A stretch of DNA of 64,000 bases from Luteibaculum sp964627445 (GCA_964627445.1 CAZVJF010000011.1:1-64000), one strand, 5' to 3'; counted from the first letter of the stretch, positions 1 to 8,290 are shown. Numbers and translations are program-made. The notes: a model not told the origin generated them from the sequence alone.

Positions 1-1179
1 GCGATGCTTTGTTCCTCGAGTGCTTCTTGCAAGAAGAAGTGTATCGAGAGGAACGTGGGCAGGGCTTTAATACTTTACAATTACAGGGTCCTCCCCCTTG
101 GTCCCCCTCCACGAGGGGGATATGCGCTGCTCCAGAAATTTTCAGCTAGGGGCAAACCATTTCCCCTTTACCAAGGAGGATATGCTTTGCGCCTTGGCGG
201 CTTTGCGTGATTGCAACCCTGTGCTTGCCGTTTGCTTTACGATGCTTTGTTCCTCGAGTGCTTCTTGCAAGAAGAAGTGTATCGAGAGGAACGCGGGCAG
301 GGCTTTAATACTTTACAATTACAGGGTCCTCCCCCTTGGTCCCTACTTCGTCAAGCTCAGCACATCGCCTCCACGAGGGGGATATGCGCTGCTCCAGAAA
401 TTTTCAGCTAGGGGCAAACCATTTCCCCTTTACCAAGGAGGATATGCTTTGCGGCTTGGCGACTTTGGGTGACATTAAAACTCCGTTGCTTGCCGTTTGC
501 TTTACGATGCTTTGTTCCTCGAGTGCCTCGGCTCAGCTGAGGTGTATCGAGAGGAACGCGGGCAGGGCTTTAATACTTTACAAGATGATCCCTCCCCCTT
601 TATCCCTACTTCGTCAAGCTCAGCACAGCGCATTCTTCGGAATGATAGTGCGATTTGCTTTTGGCTTTTAGCTTCGCACCTTAAGCTCCTGAATTCATCC
701 CCCTAAATCCCCCTTCTAAGGGGGACATGCTTTGCGCCTTGGCGGCTTTGCGTGATTGCAACCCTGTGCTTGCCGTTTGCTTTACGATGTATTGTTCCTC
801 GAGTGCTTCTTGCAAGAAGAAGTGTATCGAGAGGAACGTGAGCGGGGCTTATCATACAAAGCTAGGCAAGCTCCGCGCTGCTTCTCTACTGACGTCAGGG
901 TCAACATCTCGACTCTACTGACGTCAGGGTCAACATCTCGACTCTACTGACGCATAGGTCAGCATCCCAAGACGCTCGATGGCCAGCCTTGCTCCGAGCT
1001 ACCAGCTACGAGCTACGACCTTCCCACTTCCGCTTCCAACCTATTTCTTTGCGCCTTGGCGGCTTTGCGTGCTTAAAACCATTGCTCCTGTGAGATTCTA
1101 TTCTTCCCTCCTCGGAATGATAGAACGCATTGCTACCAGCTACCAGCTCCGAGCTAAACCCTATCCTTCATCCCTCCTC
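1..1179. repeat. Repeat-filled intergenic region with a four-unit long tandem array
   Basis: No convincing gene lies here. A long unit beginning with the same block recurs at 4, 242, 507 and 787, giving spacings of 238, 265 and 280 bases. Each unit starts with a hairpin repeat (11-54, 249-292, 514-556, 794-837). Most then continue with a C-rich/G-rich element and a block reading 'ctttgcgccttggcggcttt' near 186, 448 (diverged) and 729. Three 29-base direct repeats containing the palindrome GACGTC-like core follow at 885-971, the last diverged. Short reading frames in this stretch change with each unit and look like translated repeats, so they are not called as genes. Confidence 0.85.
885..971. 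repeat. Three short direct tandem repeats, 29-base period
   Basis: The block 'tctactgacgtcagggtcaa' starts at 885, 914 and, diverged, 943. There are no unique spacers between copies, so this is a simple tandem repeat. The third copy plus its right flank (about 934-1007) reappears inverted at 9459-9531 and directly at 22821-22880, which shows a dispersed element rather than local slippage alone. Confidence 0.85.
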
Positions 1180-1935
1180 TTAATTCGCGCGCTCCGCGAT
1201 AAAAAAGGGATTCAGTAAATTTTCTTTGTTGTACTGCAACTCCCCCCCTTCGGGTTTCCGTACAGAGTATCCTAAAACCGAAAGAATAGCGTGTGCAGCT
1301 GCAGTATCCCATTCCATGGTAGGTGCAAAGCGTGGATACAGCTGCGCTTTGTCCTCGGCTAACAGCATAAACTTGAGTGAGGAGCCCATGCTAACCACCT
1401 CGGCATCGGGGTATTTCGAAAGGAACTCCTCCGTTTCTGCTGATTTATGCGATCGCGAAGCGACAATAGAGTACACTTCACTACGATTGGCGGGTTTGAG
1501 CTCACGAGCTATCCCCCCCACTTCCAATACAGCCGCTTCCTTGTGCAGGGTGTAGTACATTTTATCAATTACCGGAGCGTACACGACACCCAAGACCGGT
1601 GTATCGCGTTCAATAAGCGCGATATTGACCGTAAACTCCCCGTTCTTTTTAATAAATTCTTTGGTGCCATCCAACGGATCTACCATCCAAAAGCGTTCCC
1701 AATCTTTACGCTTTTCGTAGGGGATGTCCTTTCCCTCCTCCGACAGCACGGGCAAACCCGTTTCTTCCAATCCAGCCACAATAATTTGATGTGCGGCTTT
1801 ATCGGCTTGGGTCAGTGGCGAATCATCGGATTTGGCCTCTACAGAGAAGTCTCCGGTATCGTAAATCTCCAGGATTTTTGCTCCCGCTTTTTCCGCTGCT
1901 TTTTTGGCTTGTATGGCGAGTTCGGTGTAGTTCAT
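1180..1935 (-). CDS. cysQ: 3'(2'),5'-bisphosphate nucleotidase CysQ
   Basis: This 251-residue cytosolic phosphatase of the inositol monophosphatase superfamily removes the 3' phosphate of PAP, the by-product of PAPS-using enzymes, and can also act on PAPS. Visible signatures are the Li-sensitive phosphatase metal motif DPLDGTKEF (about residue 87), a preceding acidic pair in LSEEGKD (about 65), and the C-terminal WDTAAAHAI motif (about 209). Length is normal for CysQ. It lies downstream of cysCDN on the same strand but across a 618-base repeat gap, so co-transcription is uncertain. PAP turnover matters both for sulfate assimilation and for sulfotransferases such as the one at 60186-61082. Confidence 0.93.
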   Translation of the reverse strand: MNYTELAIQAKKAAEKAGAKILEIYDTGDFSVEAKSDDSPLTQADKAAHQIIVAGLEETGLPVLSEEGKDIPYEKRKDWERFWMVDPLDGTKEFIKKNGEFTVNIALIERDTPVLGVVYAPVIDKMYYTLHKEAAVLEVGGIARELKPANRSEVYSIVASRSHKSAETEEFLSKYPDAEVVSMGSSLKFMLLAEDKAQLYPRFAPTMEWDTAAAHAILSVLGYSVRKPEGGELQYNKENLLNPFFIAERAN

Positions 1936-2553
1936 TTAGTTGCTAGTTTTTAGTGAGGTGTTGCATGCATCTCGATAGCAGTCGGGACGATGTGACAGTC
2001 TAGTAATTCTCAAAGCTTGTTGTCAGTTCGTCCCGATAGCTATCGGGAGATCTCGGCCCAGCCGAGGTGTATCGAGAACACGAGCAGGGCTTTAATACTT
2101 GGCAAGATGATTCTTTCCCCTTTATCCCTGCTTCGTCAAGCTCAGCACAACGCCTTCCAAGGGGGATATGCTTTGCGCCTTGGCGGCTTTGCGTGATAAA
2201 AACCTTTTATGCCGTGTGCAGCGCGTCATTCTGAATAGAATGGAATGAAGTAAAGAACCTTCATAATGGAAAGGCATTAGATTCTTCGATATCTCAGGAA
2301 AGCTTTGCGCTGCTTCTCGATATATTTATGTTTCGTTCCTCAACATAAACACTCGAAGTGACAGTCTCGGAGTTCCCTACGCTTGGTGTCACTTCATCCC
2401 GATGGCTATCGGGTAAAGCTGACGCAGGAAGCAATGTATTTAGAACCCGAGCGGGGCAATAACTAATTGATCCCAACGCAATGAGATTCCTCGTACCTCG
2501 GAATGCCGGTACCCTTTGCTACCAGCTACCAGCTCCGAACTCCGAGCTAAACG
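1936..2553. repeat. Repeat-filled gap between cysQ and cysN
   Basis: No gene is supported. The gap holds a perfect 18-base palindrome at 2031-2048 (TCCCGATAGCTATCGGGA), a hairpin with a CTCGGC/GCCGAG stem at 2052-2066, a copy of the 'ctttgcgccttggcggcttt' block near 2171, a long apex variant of the dispersed hairpin at about 2311-2363, and a near-palindrome at about 2397-2413. A block beginning near 2517 also occurs at about 1131. In this copy its end supplies the last codons and stop of cysN. Confidence 0.8.
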
Positions 2554-3849
2554 CTATCCTTCATCGCGGATCATGCAGGCTCCAACGGTGTTGTTGCTTC
2601 CTTCTTCCACCAAAATAAAGGAACCCGTGGCGCGATTGCGTGCATAACTGTCTACACTGATCTGTGATGCCAAACGTAGGCGTATCCTTCCGATATCGTT
2701 TTTGGTTAAGGTGGTCGCATCCTCTACTCTGTGGTAGGTATTGATGTCTACCTTGTACAACAACTCTTTGATGACCGTCTTTACCGCATTGCCGTTGTAG
2801 TACACCCAATACTTTTTGCCCAAAACCATGGGACTATCGCCCATCCAGCATACCATGGTATCAATATCCTGGGTGTTCTCGGGGTGGTTATCTACCCGTG
2901 CAATCACATCGCCACGGCTGATGTCGATATCGTCCTCGAGCTCTAGGGTTACCGATTGGCCTCCTTGGGCAGTATTCACTTCTTTATTGAGATCGTACAC
3001 CGCTTTTACCTTGGAAGTTAAACCCGAGGGTTGGCACTGTACGGTATCGCCTTTGCTCACGGTGCCGCTGGCTATGCGTCCGGCATAACCTCGAAAGTCA
3101 TGGTATGCATCGCTATGCGGGCGAATGACCGTTTGTACAGGCAAGCGAAAATCGATGTTGTTGTTGAAGTTGCTCACCGGGATGGTTTCCAGCGTGTGCA
3201 GGAGCGTAGAACCATCGTACCACGCCATATTTTCGGAGCGCTTTACCACATTATCTCCTACCAAAGCAGAAATGGGAATAAAGCGAATGTCTTGCACGGT
3301 AAGCTTGGATTCAATTTCCTTAAATCCCGCAATCACCTTGTCGTAGGCTTCTTTGCTGTAGTCCACCAAATCCATCTTGTTGATGCACACAATGAGGTGC
3401 GGAATACGCAACAAAGATGCGATGAAGGCATGGCGCTTGGTTTGCTCTACCACTCCATTTCGCGCATCGATCAAAATAATAGCGGCTTGAGCCGTAGAAG
3501 CTCCTGTAACCATGTTGCGCGTGTACTGAATGTGGCCCGGTGTATCGGCAATGATAAACTTGCGATTGGGCGTAGAAAAGTAGCGGTAGGCCACATCGAT
3601 GGTAATGCCCTGCTCGCGCTCGTCTTTTAATCCATCCGTAAAGAGGGATAGGTCAATGTGCTCCAGTCCTTTTTTCTTAGAGCTGTTGGATACCGACTCG
3701 AGCTGATCCTCAAAAATACTTTTGGAATCGTACAGCAATCGGCCAATAAGGGTGGATTTTCCATCGTCTACAGAACCAGCTGTAGAGAAGCGAAGTAAAT
3801 CGCGATCGAGGTAAGTTTGGGTTTCTGTTGGTGTCGTTGTGTTTGACAT
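2554..3849 (-). CDS. cysN: Sulfate adenylyltransferase subunit 1 (GTPase) CysN
   Basis: This 431-residue GTPase subunit of ATP sulfurylase couples GTP hydrolysis to formation of adenosine 5'-phosphosulfate by CysD. The translation-factor-type G domain is complete: P-loop GSVDDGKST (about 26), the switch region EREQGITID (about 77), DTPGHIQYTRNM (about 100) and NKMD (about 157), followed by two beta-barrel domains. No fused CysC kinase domain is present, in line with the separate cysC upstream. Its start is 173 bases beyond a four-helix-bundle gene that separates it from cysD, an unusual interruption of a normally tight pair. The last codons overlap a dispersed repeat. Confidence 0.96.
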   Translation of the reverse strand: MSNTTTPTETQTYLDRDLLRFSTAGSVDDGKSTLIGRLLYDSKSIFEDQLESVSNSSKKKGLEHIDLSLFTDGLKDEREQGITIDVAYRYFSTPNRKFIIADTPGHIQYTRNMVTGASTAQAAIILIDARNGVVEQTKRHAFIASLLRIPHLIVCINKMDLVDYSKEAYDKVIAGFKEIESKLTVQDIRFIPISALVGDNVVKRSENMAWYDGSTLLHTLETIPVSNFNNNIDFRLPVQTVIRPHSDAYHDFRGYAGRIASGTVSKGDTVQCQPSGLTSKVKAVYDLNKEVNTAQGGQSVTLELEDDIDISRGDVIARVDNHPENTQDIDTMVCWMGDSPMVLGKKYWVYYNGNAVKTVIKELLYKVDINTYHRVEDATTLTKNDIGRIRLRLASQISVDSYARNRATGSFILVEEGSNNTVGACMIRDEG

Positions 3850-3855
3850 TTTAGT

Positions 3856-3985
3856 TTTATTTATTAGGATGGTGTAATGGTATGTTGGAGGACTAGTAGA
3901 ATAGTGTATTAGAAGACTAGTATGATGGTGTAGTAGTGTATTGGAGGACTAATAGAATAGTGTATTGGGGTAGTCCGGACTTTCT
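3856..3985. repeat. Degenerate tandem repeat, about 27-base period, left of the S23 gene
   Basis: Units resembling 'tgtattggaggactagtaga' recur from about 3881 to 3980 with a period near 27 bases, at about 3.5 copies. The terminal piece, near 3957-3975 (TAGTGTATTGGGGTAGTC), matches in inverted orientation the sequence at 4431-4450 on the other side of the four-helix-bundle gene. Composition is distinctly AT-rich compared with cysN. Confidence 0.75.
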
Positions 3986-4022
3986 AATCTGGCTATAATA
4001 CTGCATTAGTGTAAATGACCAT

Positions 4023-4388
4023 TTACATCTTCTTTTTCAGGTATTTGATGAAATTTAATAGCTGCTTCATTAAAACCTCCAAGTTCTGAGAAAGAGTTAA
4101 ATAGGTGTCATGTGAAACAAGATTAAGGTTTTTACAAATCAATAGCAGGGTATCAATTTCACTCATGGAGCCTAAAGAAATGTAACAAAACCTTACATAC
4201 TCCTTAATAGATCCTCTTGCTGCCCCTTCTGAGATATTTGCTGGAACAGATACTGCTGCTCTCCTAAGTTGGGAAACCAAACCATATTTTTCGTCAGTTG
4301 GAAAATCTCCTGATACTTCGTATAACCTTGTAACAAACTCAACAGAGCCTTTCCATACATCTAAATCTTTATGTGTTAGATTATCCAA
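4023..4388 (-). CDS. Four-helix bundle protein of the S23/IVS family
   Basis: This 121-residue protein matches the family first described as encoded in 23S rRNA intervening sequences, related in fold to the Avd accessory protein of diversity-generating retroelements. Recognisable features are an N-terminal KDLDVWKGSVEFV segment (about 7), the central FPTDEKYGLVSQLRRAAVS block (about 29), SVPANISEGAARGS (about 47), and a helical C-terminus ending in basic residues. The biochemical role of free-standing members is unknown. It sits alone between cysD and cysN, is AT-richer than both, and is bracketed by inverted repeat remnants, suggesting an insertion. No reverse transcriptase or rRNA is in the window, so a DGR or rRNA context is not supported. 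Confidence 0.9.
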   Translation of the reverse strand: MDNLTHKDLDVWKGSVEFVTRLYEVSGDFPTDEKYGLVSQLRRAAVSVPANISEGAARGSIKEYVRFCYISLGSMSEIDTLLLICKNLNLVSHDTYLTLSQNLEVLMKQLLNFIKYLKKKM

Positions 4389-4425
4389 TGTACCAGTCTT
4401 GTGTTTATTTGGTACTCAAAACGAA

Positions 4426-4456
4426 TCATCTAGTCTACCAATACACTAATAAACCC
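4426..4456. repeat. Right-hand inverted copy of the repeat flanking the S23 gene
   Basis: The sequence TAGTCTACCAATACACTAAT at about 4431-4450 is the inverse of the repeat core left of the S23 gene (TAGTGTATTGG followed by TAG at about 3957-3975). The two form candidate terminal inverted repeats enclosing roughly 490 bases. Confidence 0.6.
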
Positions 4457-4464
4457 TTTCAATC

Positions 4465-5370
4465 TTAAAAATATCCCTCCTTCTTTCGTTCTTCCATGGC
4501 GGCTTCGGAGCGTTTGTCGTCTGCGCGGTTTCCGCGTTCGGTTTGGCGCACTACGGCTACCTCTTGGATGATTTTCTCTAAGGTATCGGCATCGGATTCT
4601 ATGGCTCCGGTAATGGTAAGATCGCCTATGGTGCGGAAGCGGATTTGCTTGTTGACCACGGTTTCGCCTGGACGCAGTGTTAGGTATTCTGAGGCCGATA
4701 GGAAGGTGCCATCGCGCTCAACTACATCGCGGTTGTGGGCAAAATACAAGGATGGCAGCTGAATGTTTTCTACCAAGATGTACTGCCAGATGTCCATTTC
4801 CGTCCAGTTGGAAATGGGGAACACGCGGAAGTGCTCTCCGTAGTTCTTCTTCCCGTTGAAGATGTTCCACAACTCGGGACGCTGGTTTTTAGGATCCCAC
4901 TGTCCAAATTCATCGCGGTGGGAGAAAAAACGCTCCTTGGCACGGGCTTTTTCCTCGTCTCTGCGTGCTCCTCCCATGCAGGCATCAAACTTATTACCTT
5001 CAATGGTTTCTAATAGCGTTACCGATTGCGCTCTATTGCGACTGGCATGCGCGCCCGATTCCTCGGTGGCGGTGCCGCGTTTTATAGAATCTTCTACCGA
5101 TCCTACCACCAATTTGGCACCTATTTCTTCGGCTAACGCATCGCGAAATGCTAAGGTTTCCTCGAAATTGTGACCGGTATCGATGTGTACCAGTGGAAAC
5201 GGAATCTTGGCTGGCCAAAAGGCCTTGGTAGCTAAGTGGGTGAGTACGATAGAGTCTTTCCCCCCGCTAAATAAGATGCAGGGATTATCGAACTGTGCAA
5301 AGGTCTCACGGATGGTGTATACCGCTTCGGCCTCGAGCTCTCGGAGGTGATTTAAGGCTGGTTTAGTCAA
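4465..5370 (-). CDS. cysD: Sulfate adenylyltransferase subunit 2 CysD
   Basis: This 301-residue catalytic subunit of ATP sulfurylase makes adenosine 5'-phosphosulfate and pyrophosphate from ATP and sulfate. It is a PP-loop family enzyme: the loop SGGKDSIVL is at about residue 35, followed by the family block GGARRDEEKARAKER (about 133) and the C-terminal RFRTIGD segment (about 243) also found in PAPS reductases. Length agrees with known CysD proteins. The start overlaps the end of cysC by 8 bases, a coupling arrangement. CysD needs CysN, but here the S23 gene intervenes downstream, so the stoichiometry could be affected. Confidence 0.96.
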   Translation of the reverse strand: MTKPALNHLRELEAEAVYTIRETFAQFDNPCILFSGGKDSIVLTHLATKAFWPAKIPFPLVHIDTGHNFEETLAFRDALAEEIGAKLVVGSVEDSIKRGTATEESGAHASRNRAQSVTLLETIEGNKFDACMGGARRDEEKARAKERFFSHRDEFGQWDPKNQRPELWNIFNGKKNYGEHFRVFPISNWTEMDIWQYILVENIQLPSLYFAHNRDVVERDGTFLSASEYLTLRPGETVVNKQIRFRTIGDLTITGAIESDADTLEKIIQEVAVVRQTERGNRADDKRSEAAMEERKKEGYF

Positions 5371-6220
5371 AACGAATTCCTTTCTTTTCTTTTAAATAGT
5401 CCAACACGCGTTGGGTGGATGTTTGTATATCTTCTTCCTGGGTTTTTATCTCAATATCTGCCTGCAGGGGCGCTTCGTAAGGCGAAGATACCCCGGTGAA
5501 GTTTTTAATTTCTCCCGCATAGGCCTTTTTGTACAGGCCTTTCACATCACGTTCTGCACAAACCTCAACGGGTGTATTGACAAAAACTTCGATAAAACGG
5601 TCTTCCCCAATTATTTTCTTGGCCTGGTAGCGGTCGTTCTCGTAAGGAGAGATAAAGCTGGTCAAGGTTACCAATCCAGAGTCCGCCATCAGCTTGGCTA
5701 CTTCGGTTACCCTGCGAATGTTTTCCTTGCGCCCTTGCTCGGTAAAGTCCAGGTCGCGGTTAATACCCAAACGGGTATTGTCGCCATCCAGAGTCATGGT
5801 ATGCACTTTTTTATCGTGCAGAGCGGCTGCTACGGCATTGGCTATGGTGGATTTCCCCGATCCGGACAATCCAGTAAACCACACCACCACACCCGGGTGC
5901 CCCATGAGTTCTTCTCGGTTTTCTCTACCGATTTCAAATTTTTGTTCGTGTATGTTTTTTACCACGGCTGCTGCTTCGTATTTACGGTTTCGTTTGGTTC
6001 CAAAATCTAAAGTATACCACAATCGCTCATGAAAGAAATAGAGTATCATTTTCGTAATGACTTCCACGCCTCCGATAGTCATTCCCGTGGCGGCCGATCC
6101 GGTGATGATCCAACTGAGCACTATAGTATCCATCGTTCCCAACACGCGCCAGGTCATGGTTTTGGCCAAGTGCCTTTTTACAGAAGGGTCTTTATCTATT
6201 TTTTTGAGGAGATCGAGCAT
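5363..6220 (-). CDS. cysC: Adenylylsulfate kinase CysC with N-terminal DUF2061 membrane domain
   Basis: The protein has 285 residues, whereas plain CysC has about 200. Residues 13-75 form a DUF2061-type segment (AKTMTWRVLGTMDTI, then hydrophobic stretches and KMILYFFHERLWY), predicted to cross the membrane. Residues 105-285 are a complete APS kinase with P-loop GLSGSGKST (about 117), LDGDNTR (about 143), the ENIRR block (about 162) and FISPYE (about 187). It phosphorylates APS to PAPS with ATP. The fusion would place PAPS synthesis at the inner membrane, which is inference. First gene of cysC-cysD-(S23)-cysN, with a repeat region upstream. Confidence 0.93.
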   Translation of the reverse strand: MLDLLKKIDKDPSVKRHLAKTMTWRVLGTMDTIVLSWIITGSAATGMTIGGVEVITKMILYFFHERLWYTLDFGTKRNRKYEAAAVVKNIHEQKFEIGRENREELMGHPGVVVWFTGLSGSGKSTIANAVAAALHDKKVHTMTLDGDNTRLGINRDLDFTEQGRKENIRRVTEVAKLMADSGLVTLTSFISPYENDRYQAKKIIGEDRFIEVFVNTPVEVCAERDVKGLYKKAYAGEIKNFTGVSSPYEAPLQADIEIKTQEEDIQTSTQRVLDYLKEKKGIRFD

Positions 6221-7151
6221 GGGTTTGAGTTAGCGATTAGCGGTGAACAGTTTTCGGTTTGCTGTTGAAGGTTGGCGGTTGCGGGTTCGTTGAAAAGTTG
6301 AATAGCTGAAAGGGCCAAGCTAAAAGCCGAAAGCAGCGCGCACCGTCATTGCGAGTAACGAGGAATCTCTCGCTGATACTGATTTTAATATCACGCAAAG
6401 CCGCCAAGACGCAAAGCGTACCCCCCCCTTGTTGGTGCTGCGCTGAGCTCGGTATCAGCAGAGTCGGGATGATTGATGAACCATTAAAAAGCTGAAAGGG
6501 CCAGGCTAAAAGCCGAAAGCAGAGCGCACCGTCATTGCGAGTAACGAGGAATCTCTCGCTAATACTGTTTTTAATATCACGCAAAGCCGCCAAGACGCAA
6601 AGCGTAACCTCCTCTTGTTGGTGCTGCGCTGAGCTAGGTATCAGCAGAGTCGGGATGATTGATGAACCATTAAAAAGCTGAAAGGGCCAAGCTAAAAGCC
6701 GAAAGCAACGCGCACCGACATTCTGAGGAACGAGGAATCTCATGCTAATACTGTTTTTAATATCACGCAAAGCCGCCAAGACGCAAAGCGTACCCACTCT
6801 TGGAAGCGCTGTGCTGAACTTGACGAAGTAGAGACCAAGGGTGAGAAAAATAGCATGTAAAAGTATTAAAGCTCTGCTCGGGCTCTCGATACATTGCTTA
6901 CTGTGTCAGCAATTCTCGATTGCAATCGGGACGAACTGACAACAAGTTTGAAAATTCCGAGACTGTCACTTCGAGTGTTTCTGTTGAGGAACGAAACATA
7001 AATGTATCGAGAAGCAGCGCGAAGCTCACCTGACTTGGTAAAACAAACTCCGCCCACGCTCCTCTCGATGCGCTTCTTCTGGAAAGAAGCACTCCGAGGA
7101 ACCAGCCTACTAACTGCCAACAGTAAACTGTTAACTGCAAACAGCCAACCC
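6221..7151. repeat. Repeat-filled gap between cysC and the upxY-like gene
   Basis: No gene is supported. The left half is a 186-base tandem array, described separately. The right half carries the palindrome CGATTGCAATCG at 6917-6928, an apex variant of the dispersed hairpin at about 6964-7020, another hairpin copy at about 7058-7102, and a small inverted repeat AACAGT/ACTGTT at 7119-7132. Apparent reading frames on the minus strand (6237-6797, 6866-7159) are translations of these repeats. Confidence 0.85.
6314..6800. repeat. 186-base tandem repeat, about 2.6 copies
   Basis: The block 'gccaagctaaaagccgaaag' begins at 6314, 6500 (one change) and 6686, an exact 186-base spacing. Each unit includes a 'cgtcattgcgagtaacgagg'-type segment and an inverted copy of the 'cgcaaagccgccaagacgca' element seen elsewhere. 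Since 186 is divisible by three, a reading frame stays open through the array and produces a spurious 62-residue protein repeat. Confidence 0.92.
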
Positions 7152-7649
7152 TCATGCAATTTTCATCTTAGAAAGCGTTAGTCGCACACCCAAGCCTTTG
7201 AGTACTACGCTAATCTCGCGTTTTCTATCTTCGACCACCTCGGCTTCTTCGCCTTTAAAAGCACCCGATTCAATTTCAATGGAATCGCCCGGTTGGTAAG
7301 ATTGAAACTCAATCTGTTCATCTACAGACTTCACATCCAACATCCATTGGATGCGCTGGATTTCTTCATCGCGAATAACTGCGGGTTTCCCCAACCAAAA
7401 CACAAAATTAAGTACGCCTGGATCTTGTAGAATTTGGTTGCGTTCCCGCTCTTCGGTGCGCACAAAAACATAGGAGGGAATTACGGGTATTTTCACCTTC
7501 TTTACCCTATCGCTCCACTGGCGTTTTACCTCTTGCACCGGGGCATAGGTAATAATTCCATCGCGCTCCAAACGATCGGCTACTTTTTTCTCATTACGCG
7601 GTTTTACGTACACCGCCATCCATTGTTTTGGCGTGTTTAAGCGCTCCAT
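7152..7649 (-). CDS. UpxY/RfaH-type NusG-like transcription antiterminator
   Basis: This 165-residue NusG paralogue has an N-terminal NGN domain (WMAVYVKPRNEKKVADRL at about 10, followed by TYAPVQEVKRQW) and a C-terminal KOW segment (YQPGDSIEIESGAFKGEEAE at about 118). In Bacteroidota, UpxY-type proteins bind RNA polymerase at the head of a surface polysaccharide operon and allow reading through the long leader. It overlaps the winged-helix gene upstream by 13 bases, so the two are probably translated together. No polysaccharide gene follows immediately, since the next feature downstream is the repeat gap, so its target operon may be the wzc operon, the genes at 55.7-64 kb, or outside the window. 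Confidence 0.9.
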   Translation of the reverse strand: MERLNTPKQWMAVYVKPRNEKKVADRLERDGIITYAPVQEVKRQWSDRVKKVKIPVIPSYVFVRTEERERNQILQDPGVLNFVFWLGKPAVIRDEEIQRIQWMLDVKSVDEQIEFQSYQPGDSIEIESGAFKGEEAEVVEDRKREISVVLKGLGVRLTLSKMKIA

Positions 7650-8161
7650 AATAGCAAGTGACTTCTACGTTCCAATTCGTTGTTATACACCTCATCCTCG
7701 TTGTACACGAGGTAACGGATTTTTTTCTTCAGTGTATCTTCTGCCTTTTGAATAACCCGCTGTAAGAACTCGCGGTTTATTTCTCCTACAAACATTAAAT
7801 CGATGATGTCGGACTCCAAACCCTCTGCGATGCGACCGGTGAGATACACCTTTTGCACACCGCCCAGTCCAGCAACAATTTTATCTACCAGAACATCCAA
7901 CCCAAAATACTTCCGCACGATGGAATTGATATCCTGATACAATGGGTGGGTAGTATTTACTGAATATATTTTTTTGTTCCCCGCTGTTGCGGTTGTTAGC
8001 ATGCCAGCCTCTTCCAGGCGATTCAACTCCACGCGAATTCCATTGGAAGACTCTTGAAACTCGCTCTCTAAACTGCGCAAATAGGCTTTGTTTTCCGGGT
8101 TCAGAAAAAACTTAAGCAAGAGCTTCAGTCGGGTTTTGGATGTAATTAAAGAATCTAGCAT
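7637..8161 (-). CDS. Winged-helix regulator with a degenerate nucleotidyltransferase-like domain
   Basis: The protein has 174 residues. Residues 1-70 form a winged helix resembling ArsR-type regulators (ITSKTRLKLLLKFFLNPENK, then a basic wing near GNKKIYSVN). Residues 85-165 resemble the MNT nucleotidyltransferase fold, but the usual GSxARGxxxxxSDxD signature is changed to TGRIAEGLESDIIDLMFVG (about 108), so catalysis is doubtful. It overlaps the UpxY-like gene by 13 bases and is likely its regulator or partner. Two perfect inverted repeats lie 24-64 bases upstream of its start and are candidate operators. The function of this domain pairing is not known to me. Confidence 0.8.
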   Translation of the reverse strand: MLDSLITSKTRLKLLLKFFLNPENKAYLRSLESEFQESSNGIRVELNRLEEAGMLTTATAGNKKIYSVNTTHPLYQDINSIVRKYFGLDVLVDKIVAGLGGVQKVYLTGRIAEGLESDIIDLMFVGEINREFLQRVIQKAEDTLKKKIRYLVYNEDEVYNNELERRSHLLLWSA

Positions 8162-8184
8162 GCGGTTGGATACAGCTTCGCCAC

Positions 8185-8203
8185 GTCAGTCCCATAGACT
8201 GAC
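8185..8203. promoter_or_regulatory. Inverted repeat upstream of the winged-helix/upxY pair
   Basis: GTCAGTC, five bases, GACTGAC: perfect 7-base arms, 24 bases before the winged-helix start. Candidate operator, or hairpin in the leader. Confidence 0.5.
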
Positions 8204-8208
8204 AAAAC

Positions 8209-8225
8209 GAGTAATTTTATTACTC
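8209..8225. promoter_or_regulatory. Second inverted repeat upstream of the winged-helix/upxY pair
   Basis: GAGTAAT, TTT, ATTACTC: perfect 7-base arms separated by three bases, 5 bases beyond the previous inverted repeat. The AT-rich setting fits a promoter region. Binding by the adjacent winged-helix protein is inference only. Confidence 0.5.
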
Positions 8226-8290
8226 AATATGAATGCAAATTTGATGCTTTTTCACAAACCACCAAGCACTTTAACGAACAAAAGGCCCAG

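Noticed and set aside
4..950. Several plus-strand frames of 60-125 codons
   Set aside because: They are translations of the tandem and dispersed repeats, share fragments with one another in different frames, and have no protein-like conservation.
885..971. Direct repeats reminiscent of a CRISPR array
   Set aside because: Copies are contiguous with no unique spacers, and no cas genes are present.
1447..1953. Plus-strand frame of 168 codons opposite cysQ
   Set aside because: It is the antisense shadow of a gene with clear motifs on the other strand.
3031..3630. Plus-strand frame of 199 codons opposite cysN
   Set aside because: Shadow frame; cysN G-motifs are on the minus strand.
4023..4388. 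S23 protein as Avd of a diversity-generating retroelement
   Set aside because: No reverse transcriptase, template repeat or variable repeat was found in the window.
6237..6797. Minus-strand frame of 186 codons with an internal 62-residue repeat
   Set aside because: Explained entirely by the 186-base DNA array, with the same elements occurring outside frames elsewhere.
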